64,000 nucleotides of DNA from contig NZ_SBKQ01000004.1 of NCBI RefSeq assembly GCF_004122145.1, positions 1-64,000 of the forward strand, written 5' to 3'. Below, one piece after another: positions 25,168-35,100 of this stretch (its first letter is position 1; every line of letters starts with the position of its first letter). A program made the translations under genes and the position numbers. The notes under the pieces are model-generated. The model worked only from the letters and a program-made list of their open reading frames with translations. It was not told where the DNA came from and did no database searches. The DNA is from Flavobacterium piscinae (GTDB taxonomy: Bacteria; Bacteroidota; Bacteroidia; Flavobacteriales; Flavobacteriaceae).

Positions 25168-26041
25168 AAGACAGTGGGCATTAATGGCAGCCTCTTTGGT
25201 TTCCATTATTTATGGAGTTACTTTTACGATTGCCAAAGATGTAATGCCACAATTCATTGAACCGTTTGGCTTTATTGTTCTTCGTGTTGGCGGTTCGGTA
25301 TTACTTTTTTGGATGGTCTCCTTTTTTGGTGCGAAAGAAAAAATTGCTAAAAATGATTTCCCTAGAATCATTGCCGCCGCCTTCTTCGGTGTTGCCTTGA
25401 ATATGCTTACGTTTTTTAAAGGGTTGAGCTATACTTCTCCTATAATGGGAGCGGTTTTGATGGTTACCACTCCGATGATTGTACTGATTCTTTCTTCAAT
25501 TATTATGAAGGAAAAAATGCTAAAAAGAAAAGTATTTGGTATCATTTTGGGCTTAGCCGGTACCATCTCACTCATTCTTTACGGCAAATCGATGATCAAT
25601 GCACCCAATGAAATGTTAGGGAATTTATTAGTCTTTATCAATGCAATATCTTACGGTTTTTATCTTATCATTGTCAAAAAATTAATGGATAAATACAACG
25701 CCTTTACCTTTGTAAAATGGATTTACAGTTTTGGTTTTTTAATGGTTTTGCCTTTTGGTTGGGGCGAATTTGATGCTGTAAATTGGGATTTAGTTCCTAC
25801 TGATATTTACTGGAAAATTGGTTTTGTAGTCGTTTTTTCTACCTTTTTAACATACTTATTGAATTTGGTTTCCATGCGGGAATTAAAACCAACAACCGTG
25901 GCCGTATTCATCTATCTTCAGCCATTGTTTGCTACTGTTTTTGCTATCAGTTTGGGAAAAGACGAATTGAGTTGGGTGAAAATTGGTTCGGCTATTTTGA
26001 TATTCGCGGGAGTTTATTTGGTAACGCAGAAAAAAAAGTAG
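25160..26041 (+). CDS. EamA/DMT-family permease
   Basis: The 293-residue protein has ten hydrophobic segments forming two EamA repeats. The first covers about residues 7-125 (ending LILSSIIMKEKM), the second about 150-288 (ending SLGKDELSWVKIGSAILIFAGVYLV). The family exports or imports small metabolites; the substrate cannot be read from sequence. Its ATG overlaps the ArsC-like stop (ATGAGTAA), so the two are translationally coupled. Confidence 0.88.
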   Translation: MSKRQWALMAASLVSIIYGVTFTIAKDVMPQFIEPFGFIVLRVGGSVLLFWMVSFFGAKEKIAKNDFPRIIAAAFFGVALNMLTFFKGLSYTSPIMGAVLMVTTPMIVLILSSIIMKEKMLKRKVFGIILGLAGTISLILYGKSMINAPNEMLGNLLVFINAISYGFYLIIVKKLMDKYNAFTFVKWIYSFGFLMVLPFGWGEFDAVNWDLVPTDIYWKIGFVVVFSTFLTYLLNLVSMRELKPTTVAVFIYLQPLFATVFAISLGKDELSWVKIGSAILIFAGVYLVTQKKK

Positions 26042-26098
26042 TTTACAGTCGCACTTTACAGTCGCAGTAAATCTGAAAACTGAGACTGAGACTGTTCA
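26042..26098. repeat. 13-bp direct repeat plus 6-bp CTGAGA units
   Basis: TTTACAGTCGCAC is followed directly by TTTACAGTCGCAG, then CTGAAAA, CTGAGA, CTGAGA, CTGTTCA. It starts at the EamA gene stop and ends just before the yicC promoter. Confidence 0.7.
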
Positions 26099-26106
26099 CT
26101 TTTTGT

Positions 26107-26114
26107 TATCTTTG
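26107..26114 (+). promoter_or_regulatory. -7 box TATCTTTG for yicC-gmk-nadD
   Basis: A perfect TAnnTTTG match 20 bp upstream of the yicC start at 26134. No clear TTG at the preferred distance because that position is occupied by the repeat. Confidence 0.5.
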
Positions 26115-26133
26115 AACACATTTTTATACAAGC

Positions 26134-26994
26134 ATGATACAATCAATGACCGGTTTTGGAAAAGCTTCTTTGCAACTTCCAACCAAAAAAATAACCGTAG
26201 AAGTAAAATCGTTAAACAGTAAAGGATTGGATTTGAATGTTCGAATGCCTTCTATTTATCGTGAAATGGAATTAGGTTTACGCAACGTAATTTCCCAAAA
26301 ATTAGAGCGAGGCAAAGTTGATTTTTCCATATATATTGAAATTACCGGTGAAGAAACTTCCTCTAAAATCAATGTTCCGATTGTAAAAGGCTATATCAAT
26401 CAAATGAAAGCAGTGATTCCAAATGCTGATGAAACGGAATTGATGAAAATGGCCGTTCGTATGCCGGATGCTCTCAAAACTGAACGCGATGAAATTGATG
26501 AAAATGAATGGAATGAAATTCTGAAAGTAGTGGATGATGCCATGAAAAACATCGCTTCTTTTCGCATCGATGAGGGAAAATCGTTAGAAAACGAATTCAT
26601 CATGCGAATTGAAAATATTCGAAATTTCATGAATCAAGCGGTGAGCATGGACGCTGAACGAATTGAAACCGTAAAAAATCGCCTTCGAACCGCTTTAGAT
26701 GAATTGGAAGCCAATGTAGATGAAAACCGTTTTGAACAAGAATTGATTTTCTACCTTGAAAAATATGACATCACCGAAGAACGCGTTCGTTTAGAAAATC
26801 ACCTCAATTATTTCATCGAAACCATTGCCGGCACAGAAGCGAATGGGCGAAAATTAGGTTTTATTACGCAAGAAATCGGTCGTGAAATTAATACGATGGG
26901 TTCCAAATCCAATCATTCTGAAATGCAAAAATTGGTCGTGATGATGAAAGATGAATTGGAGAAAATTAAGGAACAGGTTTTAAATGTATTATAG
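26134..26994 (+). CDS. YicC-family endoribonuclease
   Basis: A 286-residue protein starting MIQSMTGFGKA, the family N terminus. The C-terminal end GREINTMGSKSNHSEMQKLVVMMKDELEKIKEQVLN is the DUF1732 block. E. coli YicC is reported to cleave RNA (RyhB), so an RNA-turnover role is expected. It precedes gmk, as in many bacteria. Confidence 0.93.
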   Translation: MIQSMTGFGKASLQLPTKKITVEVKSLNSKGLDLNVRMPSIYREMELGLRNVISQKLERGKVDFSIYIEITGEETSSKINVPIVKGYINQMKAVIPNADETELMKMAVRMPDALKTERDEIDENEWNEILKVVDDAMKNIASFRIDEGKSLENEFIMRIENIRNFMNQAVSMDAERIETVKNRLRTALDELEANVDENRFEQELIFYLEKYDITEERVRLENHLNYFIETIAGTEANGRKLGFITQEIGREINTMGSKSNHSEMQKLVVMMKDELEKIKEQVLNVL

Positions 26995-27057
26995 AGTGAA
27001 TGGTGATTAGTGAATAGCTAATGCTTACTATTCACTAATTACTAATCACTAATCACT
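26995..27057. repeat. Nine tandem degenerate 7-bp units between yicC and gmk
   Basis: Starting at the base after the yicC stop, AGTGAAT, GGTGATT, AGTGAAT, AGCTAAT, GCTTACT, ATTCACT, AATTACT, AATCACT and AATCACT run in exact 7-bp register to 27057. The array is also an imperfect hairpin: the first half reads GATTAGTGAATAG and the second half contains its complement CTATTCACTAAT. It fills the 72-bp gap except for the last A-rich 9 bp before the gmk ATG. Confidence 0.88.
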
Positions 27058-27066
27058 AAAAAATAT

Positions 27067-27645
27067 ATGAATAAAGGAAAATTATTAGTCTTCTCTGCTC
27101 CCTCAGGCTCTGGAAAAACCACCATTGTCAGACATTTATTGGCTCAACCCGACTTGAATTTGGAATTTTCGGTTTCCTGTACTACGCGTGAACCAAGAGG
27201 CGAAGAAGTACACGGAAAAGATTATTATTTTATCTCGCTCAAAGAATTTAAAAACCACATTAAAGCCGAAGAATTTGTAGAATGGGAAGAAGTGTACCGC
27301 GATAATTTCTATGGCACATTAAAAAGTGAAGTCGAACGCATTTGGGCCAAAGGAAAAAATGTGATTTTCGACATTGATGTGGCCGGCGGATTACGAATAA
27401 AATCGAAATTTAAAACAGAAACATTAGCCGTTTTTGTAAAACCACCCAGCATTGACGAATTGAAAATCCGTTTAAAAAAACGCTCTACAGAATCGGATGA
27501 TAAAATCAACATGCGAATTGCAAAAGCATCGGTTGAATTAGCCACTGCACCGCAATTTGATAAAGTGATTAAAAATTATGATTTGGATGTGGCGAAAGCA
27601 GAGGCGTATGAATTGGTGAAACAATTTATAAATCAAAATGATTAA
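27067..27645 (+). CDS. gmk: Guanylate kinase
   Basis: This phosphorylates GMP to GDP. The P-loop SAPSGSGKTT is at residues 9-18 and the GMP-binding block SCTTREPRGEEVHGKDYYF follows. IDVAGGLRIK and RLKKRSTESD (lid Arg residues) are intact. 192 residues, standard. It lies 2 bp before nadD, so the two are co-transcribed with yicC. Confidence 0.96.
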   Translation: MNKGKLLVFSAPSGSGKTTIVRHLLAQPDLNLEFSVSCTTREPRGEEVHGKDYYFISLKEFKNHIKAEEFVEWEEVYRDNFYGTLKSEVERIWAKGKNVIFDIDVAGGLRIKSKFKTETLAVFVKPPSIDELKIRLKKRSTESDDKINMRIAKASVELATAPQFDKVIKNYDLDVAKAEAYELVKQFINQND

Positions 27646-27647
27646 AA

Positions 27648-28229
27648 ATGAAAATCGGTCTCTATTTCGGTACCTTCAATCCTATTCACGTGGGGCATTT
27701 AATCATTGCCAATCACATAGCAGAGTATTCTGATTTAGATCAAATTTGGATGGTGGTTACACCGCACAATCCACACAAACAAAAAAATACGTTGTTAGAC
27801 GATTACCATCGCTTGGAAATGGTTCATTTAGCCACGAAAAACTATCCAAAAATTAAACCTTCGGATATTGAATTTAAATTACCTCAGCCGAATTATACCG
27901 TCAATACCTTAGCTCATCTTCAGGAAAAATATCCTAACTATGAATTTGCTTTGATTATGGGCGAAGACAATCTGAATTCGCTTCATAAATGGAAAAACTA
28001 CGAAGTAATTTTGGAAAACCATGACATTTATGTTTATCCTAGATTGAACTCCGGTGTGATGGATGAACAATTTATTAATCATCCAAAAATTCATCGTGTA
28101 GGAGCTCCGGTGATTGAATTATCCTCTACTTTTATTCGCGAAAGCATTAAACACGGCAAAAATGTACGAGCCCTTTTACCCGAAAATGTGTGGGCGTTTT
28201 TAGATCATAATTTGTTTTATAGGAAGTAA
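27648..28229 (+). CDS. nadD: Nicotinate-nucleotide adenylyltransferase
   Basis: This adenylates nicotinate mononucleotide in NAD synthesis. The nucleotidyltransferase motif GTFNPIHVGHL (GxFxPxHxGH) is at residues 8-18 and ELSSTFIRESIKHG carries the second ATP-binding motif (ISSTxIR). 193 residues, normal length. Confidence 0.95.
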   Translation: MKIGLYFGTFNPIHVGHLIIANHIAEYSDLDQIWMVVTPHNPHKQKNTLLDDYHRLEMVHLATKNYPKIKPSDIEFKLPQPNYTVNTLAHLQEKYPNYEFALIMGEDNLNSLHKWKNYEVILENHDIYVYPRLNSGVMDEQFINHPKIHRVGAPVIELSSTFIRESIKHGKNVRALLPENVWAFLDHNLFYRK

Positions 28230-28247
28230 ATCTTTAATTGATTTTAT

Positions 28248-28628
28248 ATGAAAAACATCAAAAAGATAATTGAAACCATTTTTATTATTTTTTTTCTATT
28301 TCTTTCAATAAAAGCATTTTCACAAGAAAAAAAATTAGAAACAATCAAATTCAAAGTTGAAGAATCTAAAAATAATCCACTTCCCGGTACTTCTATTTAT
28401 GAAAAAGAAACTACAAATGTTACTACAACCAATTTTGAAGGAGAAGCTTTCTTAGAATTGAAAAATACAAACCAAACTATTATTTTAAGTTTTATTGGTC
28501 CTCAAATTTCATTTAACCTTATCGACAATATTGATTTCATTCATTTAAATATTAAAAAAAGAAGATTGACTTTTTATAGAAATGGTAAAAAAGTAAAACG
28601 CATAAAACCTAAATTTGACGGCATTTAA
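28248..28628 (+). CDS. Secreted protein with a carboxypeptidase-like regulatory domain
   Basis: A 126-residue protein with an N-terminal signal peptide ending near KAFSQ. The central part (NNPLPGTSIYEKETTNVTTTNFEGEAFLEL) follows the CarboxypepD_reg beta-sandwich pattern (x-G-x-x-I-x-x-x-x-T-x-x-x-T-D-x-x-G). It has no barrel, unlike TonB receptors. It is small and AT-rich, 18 bp after nadD, perhaps a late addition to the operon. Function unknown. Confidence 0.6.
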   Translation: MKNIKKIIETIFIIFFLFLSIKAFSQEKKLETIKFKVEESKNNPLPGTSIYEKETTNVTTTNFEGEAFLELKNTNQTIILSFIGPQISFNLIDNIDFIHLNIKKRRLTFYRNGKKVKRIKPKFDGI

Positions 28629-28652
28629 ATTCTCTTAACACTCCTTTACCAC

Positions 28653-28680
28653 TTGTTCTTTTTATCGTTTTGTAACTTTG
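28653..28680 (+). promoter_or_regulatory. Full Bacteroidota-type promoter of the alcohol dehydrogenase gene
   Basis: TTG at 28653-28655, a 17-bp spacer and TAACTTTG at 28673-28680 match the TTG-N17-23-TAnnTTTG consensus. Confidence 0.75.
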
Positions 28681-28700
28681 CATGCGTTTGGGTCATAACC

Positions 28701-28734
28701 CTTTTAAACGCTTAAACTTTATAAACTTTTAAAC
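28701..28734. repeat. AAAC-core repeat, 8-9 bp period
   Basis: AAAC recurs at 28706, 28714, 28723 and 28731 (steps 8, 9, 8) with CTTT or TTTT in front, between the promoter and the start codon at 28743. It would form the 5' leader. Confidence 0.55.
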
Positions 28735-28742
28735 CATATAAA

Positions 28743-29909
28743 ATGACAAACTTCGAATTATACAACCCAACCAATTACATTTTTGGGAAAGGTCAAATAG
28801 CCAAATTATCCGAATTAATTCCTGCCAACAGCAAAATTTTATTGGCGTATGGGGGCGGAAGTATTTTTAAAAATGGAGTTTACGACCAAGTGAAAGCCGC
28901 ACTTTCATCAGTAGAAATGGTAGAGTTTGGAGGAATCGAACCCAATCCACGTTTTGAAACGTTGATGAAAGCGGTGGAAATCATTCGCAACGAAAAAATT
29001 AATTTTATTTTAGCCGTTGGTGGCGGAAGTGTAATTGATGGGGTGAAATTTATTTCAGGAGCCGTTAATTTTGAAGGCGATGCAATTGAAATTTTAAAAA
29101 AACGAGTTTTATTTAAAGATATTTCCAAAGTAATTCCGTTTGGAACGGTTTTAACCTTACCGGCAACCGGAAGCGAAATGAACTCGGGTGCGGTTGTAAC
29201 CATTGAAGCCTCACAAGAAAAATTAACCTTAGGCGGAAGTGCATTATTTCCAAAATTTTCGATTTGTGACCCAACTGTGGTCGCATCGTTACCAAAAAGA
29301 CAATTGGAAAATGGTGTAGTCGATGCTTTCACACACGTCATGGAGCAATACTTAACCTATCCGCACGATGCTCTTTTACAAGACCGAATTGCTGAAAGTA
29401 TTTTACAAACCTTGATTGAAATTGGTCCGGAGGTGGTTCAACATCCATCCGATTATAAATTGGCTTCCAACTTTATGTGGTGTGCTACGATGGCGTTAAA
29501 CGGATTAATTCAAAAAGGAGTTCCAAGCGATTGGGCAACCCACATGATTGGGCACGAATTAACCGCATTGTATGAAATTGACCATGCCAGAACATTGGCT
29601 ATCATTGGTCCGAATTTATACCGAGCCATGTTTGAAACCAAGAAAGAAAAATTGGCTCAATACGGGGAACGCGTTTGGAATGTAGAAGGAAATTCTATAG
29701 AAGAAAAAGCCACGCAAGCAATTGAAAAAACGGTTGAATTTTTACATAAAATGGGAATGGAAACTAAACTTTCCAATTACACTACTGATTATGAAAAAGC
29801 ATCCGATTTTATTGTGAATCGTTTTGAAGAACGCGGTTGGAAAGCAATGGGCGAAAAACAAAATATCACGTTGGAGAAAGTGAGACAAATTGTGGAGATG
29901 AGTTATTAA
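28743..29909 (+). CDS. Iron-containing alcohol dehydrogenase (YqhD/BDH-like)
   Basis: A 388-residue group III NAD(P)H-dependent alcohol/aldehyde reductase. The NAD(P)-binding GGGSVIDGVKF motif is near residue 95 and the metal site is seen as D in FTHVMEQYLTYP (H-x-x-E) plus the His motifs MIGHELTALYEIDHARTLAI. This pattern resembles the YqhD and butanol dehydrogenase branch that scavenges reactive aldehydes with NADPH. The substrate is not determined. Monocistronic with its own promoter and terminator. Confidence 0.92.
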   Translation: MTNFELYNPTNYIFGKGQIAKLSELIPANSKILLAYGGGSIFKNGVYDQVKAALSSVEMVEFGGIEPNPRFETLMKAVEIIRNEKINFILAVGGGSVIDGVKFISGAVNFEGDAIEILKKRVLFKDISKVIPFGTVLTLPATGSEMNSGAVVTIEASQEKLTLGGSALFPKFSICDPTVVASLPKRQLENGVVDAFTHVMEQYLTYPHDALLQDRIAESILQTLIEIGPEVVQHPSDYKLASNFMWCATMALNGLIQKGVPSDWATHMIGHELTALYEIDHARTLAIIGPNLYRAMFETKKEKLAQYGERVWNVEGNSIEEKATQAIEKTVEFLHKMGMETKLSNYTTDYEKASDFIVNRFEERGWKAMGEKQNITLEKVRQIVEMSY

Positions 29910-29913
29910 AAAA

Positions 29914-29929
29914 GGTGCTGAGGTGCTGA
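29914..29929. repeat. Two 8-bp units GGTGCTGA
   Basis: GGTGCTGA occurs twice head to tail just after the alcohol dehydrogenase stop. CTCAGCC at about 29948 is a partial inverse, giving a weak hairpin. Confidence 0.5.
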
Positions 29930-29968
29930 GAAAAAAACAATCCTAATCTCAGCCACTCAAAAAAATTC

Positions 29969-30006
29969 AAAAGGCGTTCCCGAATCTACTTCCGGAACGC
30001 CTTTTT
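29969..30006. terminator. Terminator between alcohol dehydrogenase and the M13 peptidase
   Basis: AAAGGCGTTCC (29970-29980) pairs with GGAACGCCTTT (29994-30004) with a T-run after. The rest of the gap to 30119 shows no feature. Confidence 0.85.
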
Positions 30007-30119
30007 CAAAACACCAAAACAAAATTTAACTAACTCTAACATGCCTAAAGACATATGATTGTTGAGTTACAACGTTGTTTTTTGAATATTATTGTGTTGA
30101 TTATTACTATTTTACATTT

Positions 30120-32174
30120 TTACCAAATTCGAACTCTTTTGTCTTCGGCAATATACATTCCGTCGCCCGGTTTGATGTTGAACGCTTCATAAAAAGCATC
30201 TACATTTTGAAGCGGAACATACGCTCGGTATTGACCCGGAGAGTGTGTGTCGGTTTTAACCAAATTTTTTATGGCTTCATCTCTGGCTTTGCTTCTCCAA
30301 ATGGTAGCCCATGAAATAAAGAAACGTTGTTCCGGCGTAAAACCATCAATTAATCCCGGATTTCCGGTTTCTTTTAAGTGAATTTTCAATCCGTCTAACG
30401 CAGCACTTACTCCACCTAAATCACCAATATTTTCACCTAACGTGAATTTTCCATCTACAAAAATTCCGGGTAACGGCTCTAATTGCGAATATTGATCTGC
30501 CAAAGCACCGCCCAATTCTGTAAATTGTTTTAAATCTTCCTCACTCCACCAATTGACTAGATTTCCGTCGGCATTGTAACGCGAACCACTATCATCGAAA
30601 CCATGCGAAATTTCATGTCCAATCACGGCTCCAATTCCGCCATAATTCACGGCTTCATCTGCTCTGTAATCATAAAACGGCGGTTGAAGGATTGCTGCCG
30701 GAAAAACGATTTCATTAAACGACGGGCTATAATATGCGTTTACGGTTTGAGGAGACATTCCCCATTCGGTTTTGTCAACCGGTTTGCCTAATTTGGCAAA
30801 ATTTTCATCGTTACGCCATTTGGTAATTCGCTTTGAATTTTCAAAATAGGTCCCACCCTCTTTAGGACTGACAATGGTTATTTTAGAATAGTCCTTCCAT
30901 TTATCAGGATAACCGATTTTTACGTTAAATTTTTTCAACTTTGTAATGGCATTCGCTTTAGTTGAAGGTGCCATCCAAGGTAAATTATTGATTCTGTTTT
31001 CAAAGGCTAAAAACACATTGTCAATCATTTTTCTTGCTTTTTCTTTGGCTTCTGGTGGGAATTTTTTCTCTACATAAATTTTCCCTAATGCTTCTCCAAA
31101 AGATCTGTTTACAGTTTGTAAAGCTCTCTCATCCATTGGTCTTTGTTTGACTGCACCGGTAAGCGTTTTTCCAAAAAACTCCCAATTCGCATTTTCAATA
31201 TCGGTTGATAACATCCCTGCTGAACGGTTTAATAAGGTCCAACGCATATAAGCTTTCCAATCTTCCACTTTATTTTCTTTGAAAATAGTTTCTAATGCTG
31301 TCATGTAGTTCGGTTGCGACACGATTAAAGTATCCACTACAGGCAAACCAACACCTTTTAAATATTCTGTCCAATCAATCGTTGGCGTTAATTTTTGGAG
31401 TTCAGCCACTGTCATTGGGTTGTATGTTTTTCTTCGGTCTCTTCTTTCCACACGATTTAAACGAGGAGTTGCCATGGCGATTTCAAGAGCTAAAATTTTA
31501 TCTGCACTGGCTTTTGCTTGAGCTGGCTTTTCTCCCAAATAACTCATCATTTTGACAATATGAGCATGGTATTTTTCTCTTTTTTCTTTGCTGTCTTTTT
31601 CATCGGAAACATAATAATCTCTATCGGGCAGACCAAGACTTCCCAACCCAACATTCACAACGTTTCGGTTACTATTTTTCGCATCCGTGCCTACACCAAC
31701 ACCAAAAAATCCGATTCCGCCTTCGGTTTCCATTTCGATTAAAAGTTGCTTTAAATCGGAAATATTTTTAACTGAATTTATCTTTTTCAAATACGGTTCC
31801 AATGGCTTGATGCCAAGTTTATTTCGGGAAACCGTATCCATAATCGAGCGGTAAAGGTTTAATGCTTTTCCTTGATCAGTTTCATTTGTATAAGCCGGAT
31901 TTTGCAATGCTTCATTGAGGATAACTTTCATGTCATCGTCTGTTTTTTTACGCAATTCATCAAAGCTCCCCCAGCGGGTTCTGTCGGCCGGTATTTCATT
32001 TTGGTCTAACCATTTGCCATTTACAAAACGGAAGAAATCGTCACTTGGTTTTACGGATTTATCCATGTATTCCAAATTAATTCCGATGGCTTCTTTTTTA
32101 GTTTCCTGAGCAAATCCGCCAGTAAAAGCAGATGCGGTCACAATAAACAAAAGATTCTTTTTTATAGTATTCAT
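30120..32174 (-). CDS. M13-family metalloendopeptidase (neprilysin/PepO type)
   Basis: The 684-residue zinc peptidase has a signal peptide (residues about 1-22, cleavage after GGFAQ). The active site VIGHEISHGFDD (HExxH) is near residue 520 and the third ligand Glu lies in GENIGDLGG downstream. The C terminus RVRIW matches the usual CxxW-like end of the family with the Cys missing. Such peptidases digest oligopeptides in the periplasm or at the surface. It follows the BNR protein gene with a 4-bp gap, suggesting co-expression as a secreted degradation pair. Confidence 0.92.
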   Translation of the reverse strand: MNTIKKNLLFIVTASAFTGGFAQETKKEAIGINLEYMDKSVKPSDDFFRFVNGKWLDQNEIPADRTRWGSFDELRKKTDDDMKVILNEALQNPAYTNETDQGKALNLYRSIMDTVSRNKLGIKPLEPYLKKINSVKNISDLKQLLIEMETEGGIGFFGVGVGTDAKNSNRNVVNVGLGSLGLPDRDYYVSDEKDSKEKREKYHAHIVKMMSYLGEKPAQAKASADKILALEIAMATPRLNRVERRDRRKTYNPMTVAELQKLTPTIDWTEYLKGVGLPVVDTLIVSQPNYMTALETIFKENKVEDWKAYMRWTLLNRSAGMLSTDIENANWEFFGKTLTGAVKQRPMDERALQTVNRSFGEALGKIYVEKKFPPEAKEKARKMIDNVFLAFENRINNLPWMAPSTKANAITKLKKFNVKIGYPDKWKDYSKITIVSPKEGGTYFENSKRITKWRNDENFAKLGKPVDKTEWGMSPQTVNAYYSPSFNEIVFPAAILQPPFYDYRADEAVNYGGIGAVIGHEISHGFDDSGSRYNADGNLVNWWSEEDLKQFTELGGALADQYSQLEPLPGIFVDGKFTLGENIGDLGGVSAALDGLKIHLKETGNPGLIDGFTPEQRFFISWATIWRSKARDEAIKNLVKTDTHSPGQYRAYVPLQNVDAFYEAFNIKPGDGMYIAEDKRVRIW

Positions 32175-32178
32175 TTTT

Positions 32179-35100
32179 TTAATTTTTTATTATTCGTTTA
32201 ACGGTTTGCCCCTTTTCATTTGAAATTTTGACAAAATAAATGCCGTTTGAAGCGTTTGACAAATTCAATTCTGTTTGATTATCGGTTAAGTCAGTATTCC
32301 TTACGGACAAAATATTCTTACCGGTAACATCATATATATCTATCTGATTTGGGCTATTATTTCCATACGATACTGTAAAAATACCTTTTGTAGGATTTGG
32401 ATAAACGGCTACAGACGTATTTTCAAAATCCGGTGTTGATAAGGTTCCGTCAATTACAAAATCATCGATAACAGCACCTTCATTGGTAACTGTATAATCA
32501 GAATGAAACACAAAACGAAAGATTAAATTACTTTCATTTGTAAAGGCATTTAACGGATAACTGTATTCCAGTAGGTTAGTATTTGTTCCTGTCCACTGAG
32601 CACCTGGACAAATTTCGCAATCATTTGCAGTTTCGGGAGTTCGATTACTGTTATACCAATTCGGATCATCTGCTGTTCCTAAAACAGCCCAATTTTGACC
32701 AAAATCAGTTGAATATTCTACATAAAGTACATCCCAATTTTCTTCGATATCAAAAGCTAATTTGAAACGCATGATTGGATTTGTAATTGGTGTAAGATCA
32801 TAACATTGTGAATACAAGTAGGCTTTAGTAAAATCAAGGTAATTCCCGTCTAAATTCGTTGCATAAACATTTGCTCCGGAAGCGGCTTGGTTTAATAATG
32901 TTCCGGTTGGTATTCCGCGTTGCCAACTGTTTTCTGACCCTTCATGATTGGATAATAATGTAGATTCTTCTGTTTCGAACGTGTTCACTACGCCAACTTG
33001 ACCACCATCATTATTCGAAACTTCTATATTTAAGGCGTTATTGTTTGAAAAAGTATCATTTTCCATTACAATAGTTGCTTGAATAATCGAATTTCCTCTA
33101 ATTAAGGTAATGTTCGGAATTTCTACTGTCGTTGTAGCTAATGAAGCTAAGGTTCCATTCCAATTATAACCGGCATCTATTCCGTTTATTGAATAATTTA
33201 CTGTAAAATCAGTAATTGTGGTTGAACCCGTATTTTTAACTAAAAATGACAAACTATTCGTGTTACAGTTAATGACTGATGCCGCCGGATTTTCTATGCT
33301 CAATAAAGCAATTTCATTTTCAGCCAATTGAGATGGAATTGGCGATTGCCAAACACCTCTTCCATATGTTGAAGCAATAATTTTTCCGTCCAAAACGTTG
33401 ATTTCTAGATCAGTTACTGTTACATTCGGTAAATTAGTATCATAAGGAATCCACGAGTTCATGGAATCGTCACGATAATAAACACCCAAACTTGTTCCTA
33501 GATAAACCGGATTTAAAGGATGATTGGATTGGTGCTTAATTACATTTCTTCCAATTGGAGGTAACCCTTGAGCAAAGTTAGCAAAGGACAAACCACCATT
33601 AACTGACCGAGAAACTACTCCGTTAATTCCGGAACAAGTAATGTATATCATATTATTATTGTGCACATTTACCTCTATAGAAGTAATATTGGAAGAAAAA
33701 GAAAAAAGAAAATCAAATGTTTCTCCACGGTTTGTGCTTTTGTATAAATCTTGACCATCTGCAATGTATAGGATATCATCGTTGGATGGATCAATTACAA
33801 TTCGTTCAATATTTCCGTCAAAACTTGTATTAATGGAAACATTTTGCCAATTATTACCAACTAACTTATATAAACTGGAATATCCAGCATATAATTCCCC
33901 AACAGAATTAAAAACCAATGGTGTAATCCAATTCCCGTCTTCACCCTCAGGTGCTCCTATACTTCCTGAGAGAGATGCACCTGCATTATTAGTAAAATAC
34001 AATCCACCTCCGTTTTGAATAAACCCATAGTATTTGTTGCTATTGTTTGGATCGATTGCGGTTTCCATTCCATCTGCTCCATAAAAGTTTTTCCATTGAT
34101 TGTTGCTTAAAGCATAACCTCCATTATCTTGCAGACCACCGGCTATTTTTGAACTTGATTGTTTTGAGACAGAGATTCTGTAAAACTGACCAATTTGAGC
34201 TGTAGCAGTTAAATCTGTAAACGAAGCAGCATTATTTGAAGAAACATACACCCCTCCATCGCTACCACAGTAAAGTACGCCGTCATAAAACCTCAAAAAA
34301 TGAATATCTGCATGAGTATAAGTAGCTTGAAATGGGTTTGACCAGTTGTTTATTTTTGTAAAATTATTCCCGCCATCTGACGATTTCCAAATATTTAAAA
34401 CTCCAGTATAAACTTCCTCCGGATTTGTATCAGAAACAGCTAAAGCCAAATCGAACCAAGCTTGATTAGCTTCAAAAATATCTACTGTATTTTCAGTTAC
34501 CGTAAAGTTAATTCCGGAATTGGTTGATTTATAAAGTCCTTGATGACTCCAATTTGTTCTTGCACTCAACACATATACATATTCTGGATTGGCAGGGGTT
34601 ACATCTATAATTAAACGCCCCGAGTTGGTGGGCATTCCCGAAGTAATCATTGTAAAACTATTCCCGCCATTGGTAGAGCGGTAAAATCGGTTATTGGTTA
34701 CGGCATAAACAATATTTGGATTGCCGGGTTTCAATTTCAAATCTTTTACATTTCCATTAAGATTGTTTGTCCAAGTTGTTCCGCCATTTGAGGTCTTAAA
34801 AAGTCCTGCACTTGTTGCTACCCATAAAGTCAAAGGATCATCGGGATGCATAAAAATATCTGCCGCTACCGTTGAAGTGTTGTTAAAAGTTAATCCTGTA
34901 GTGTTCCAAGTAAATCCGCCGTCTGTTGATTTCAAAACACCAATGGAATACGTGTCACTAGCGTCTTTATCACCTGTAGCAATATAAATTATATCTGAAT
35001 TTGTATGGTCAATGGCAATTCCTGACACCCCAATTTGAGGTAAATAATCAGACAAAGGAGTCCAATTTAGTCCGGCATCTGTTGATTTCCATATTCCTCC

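Noticed and set aside
30075..30314. 79-residue plus-strand frame at the M13 gene end
   Set aside because: It mostly overlaps the conserved end of the M13 peptidase in antisense and has no start context.
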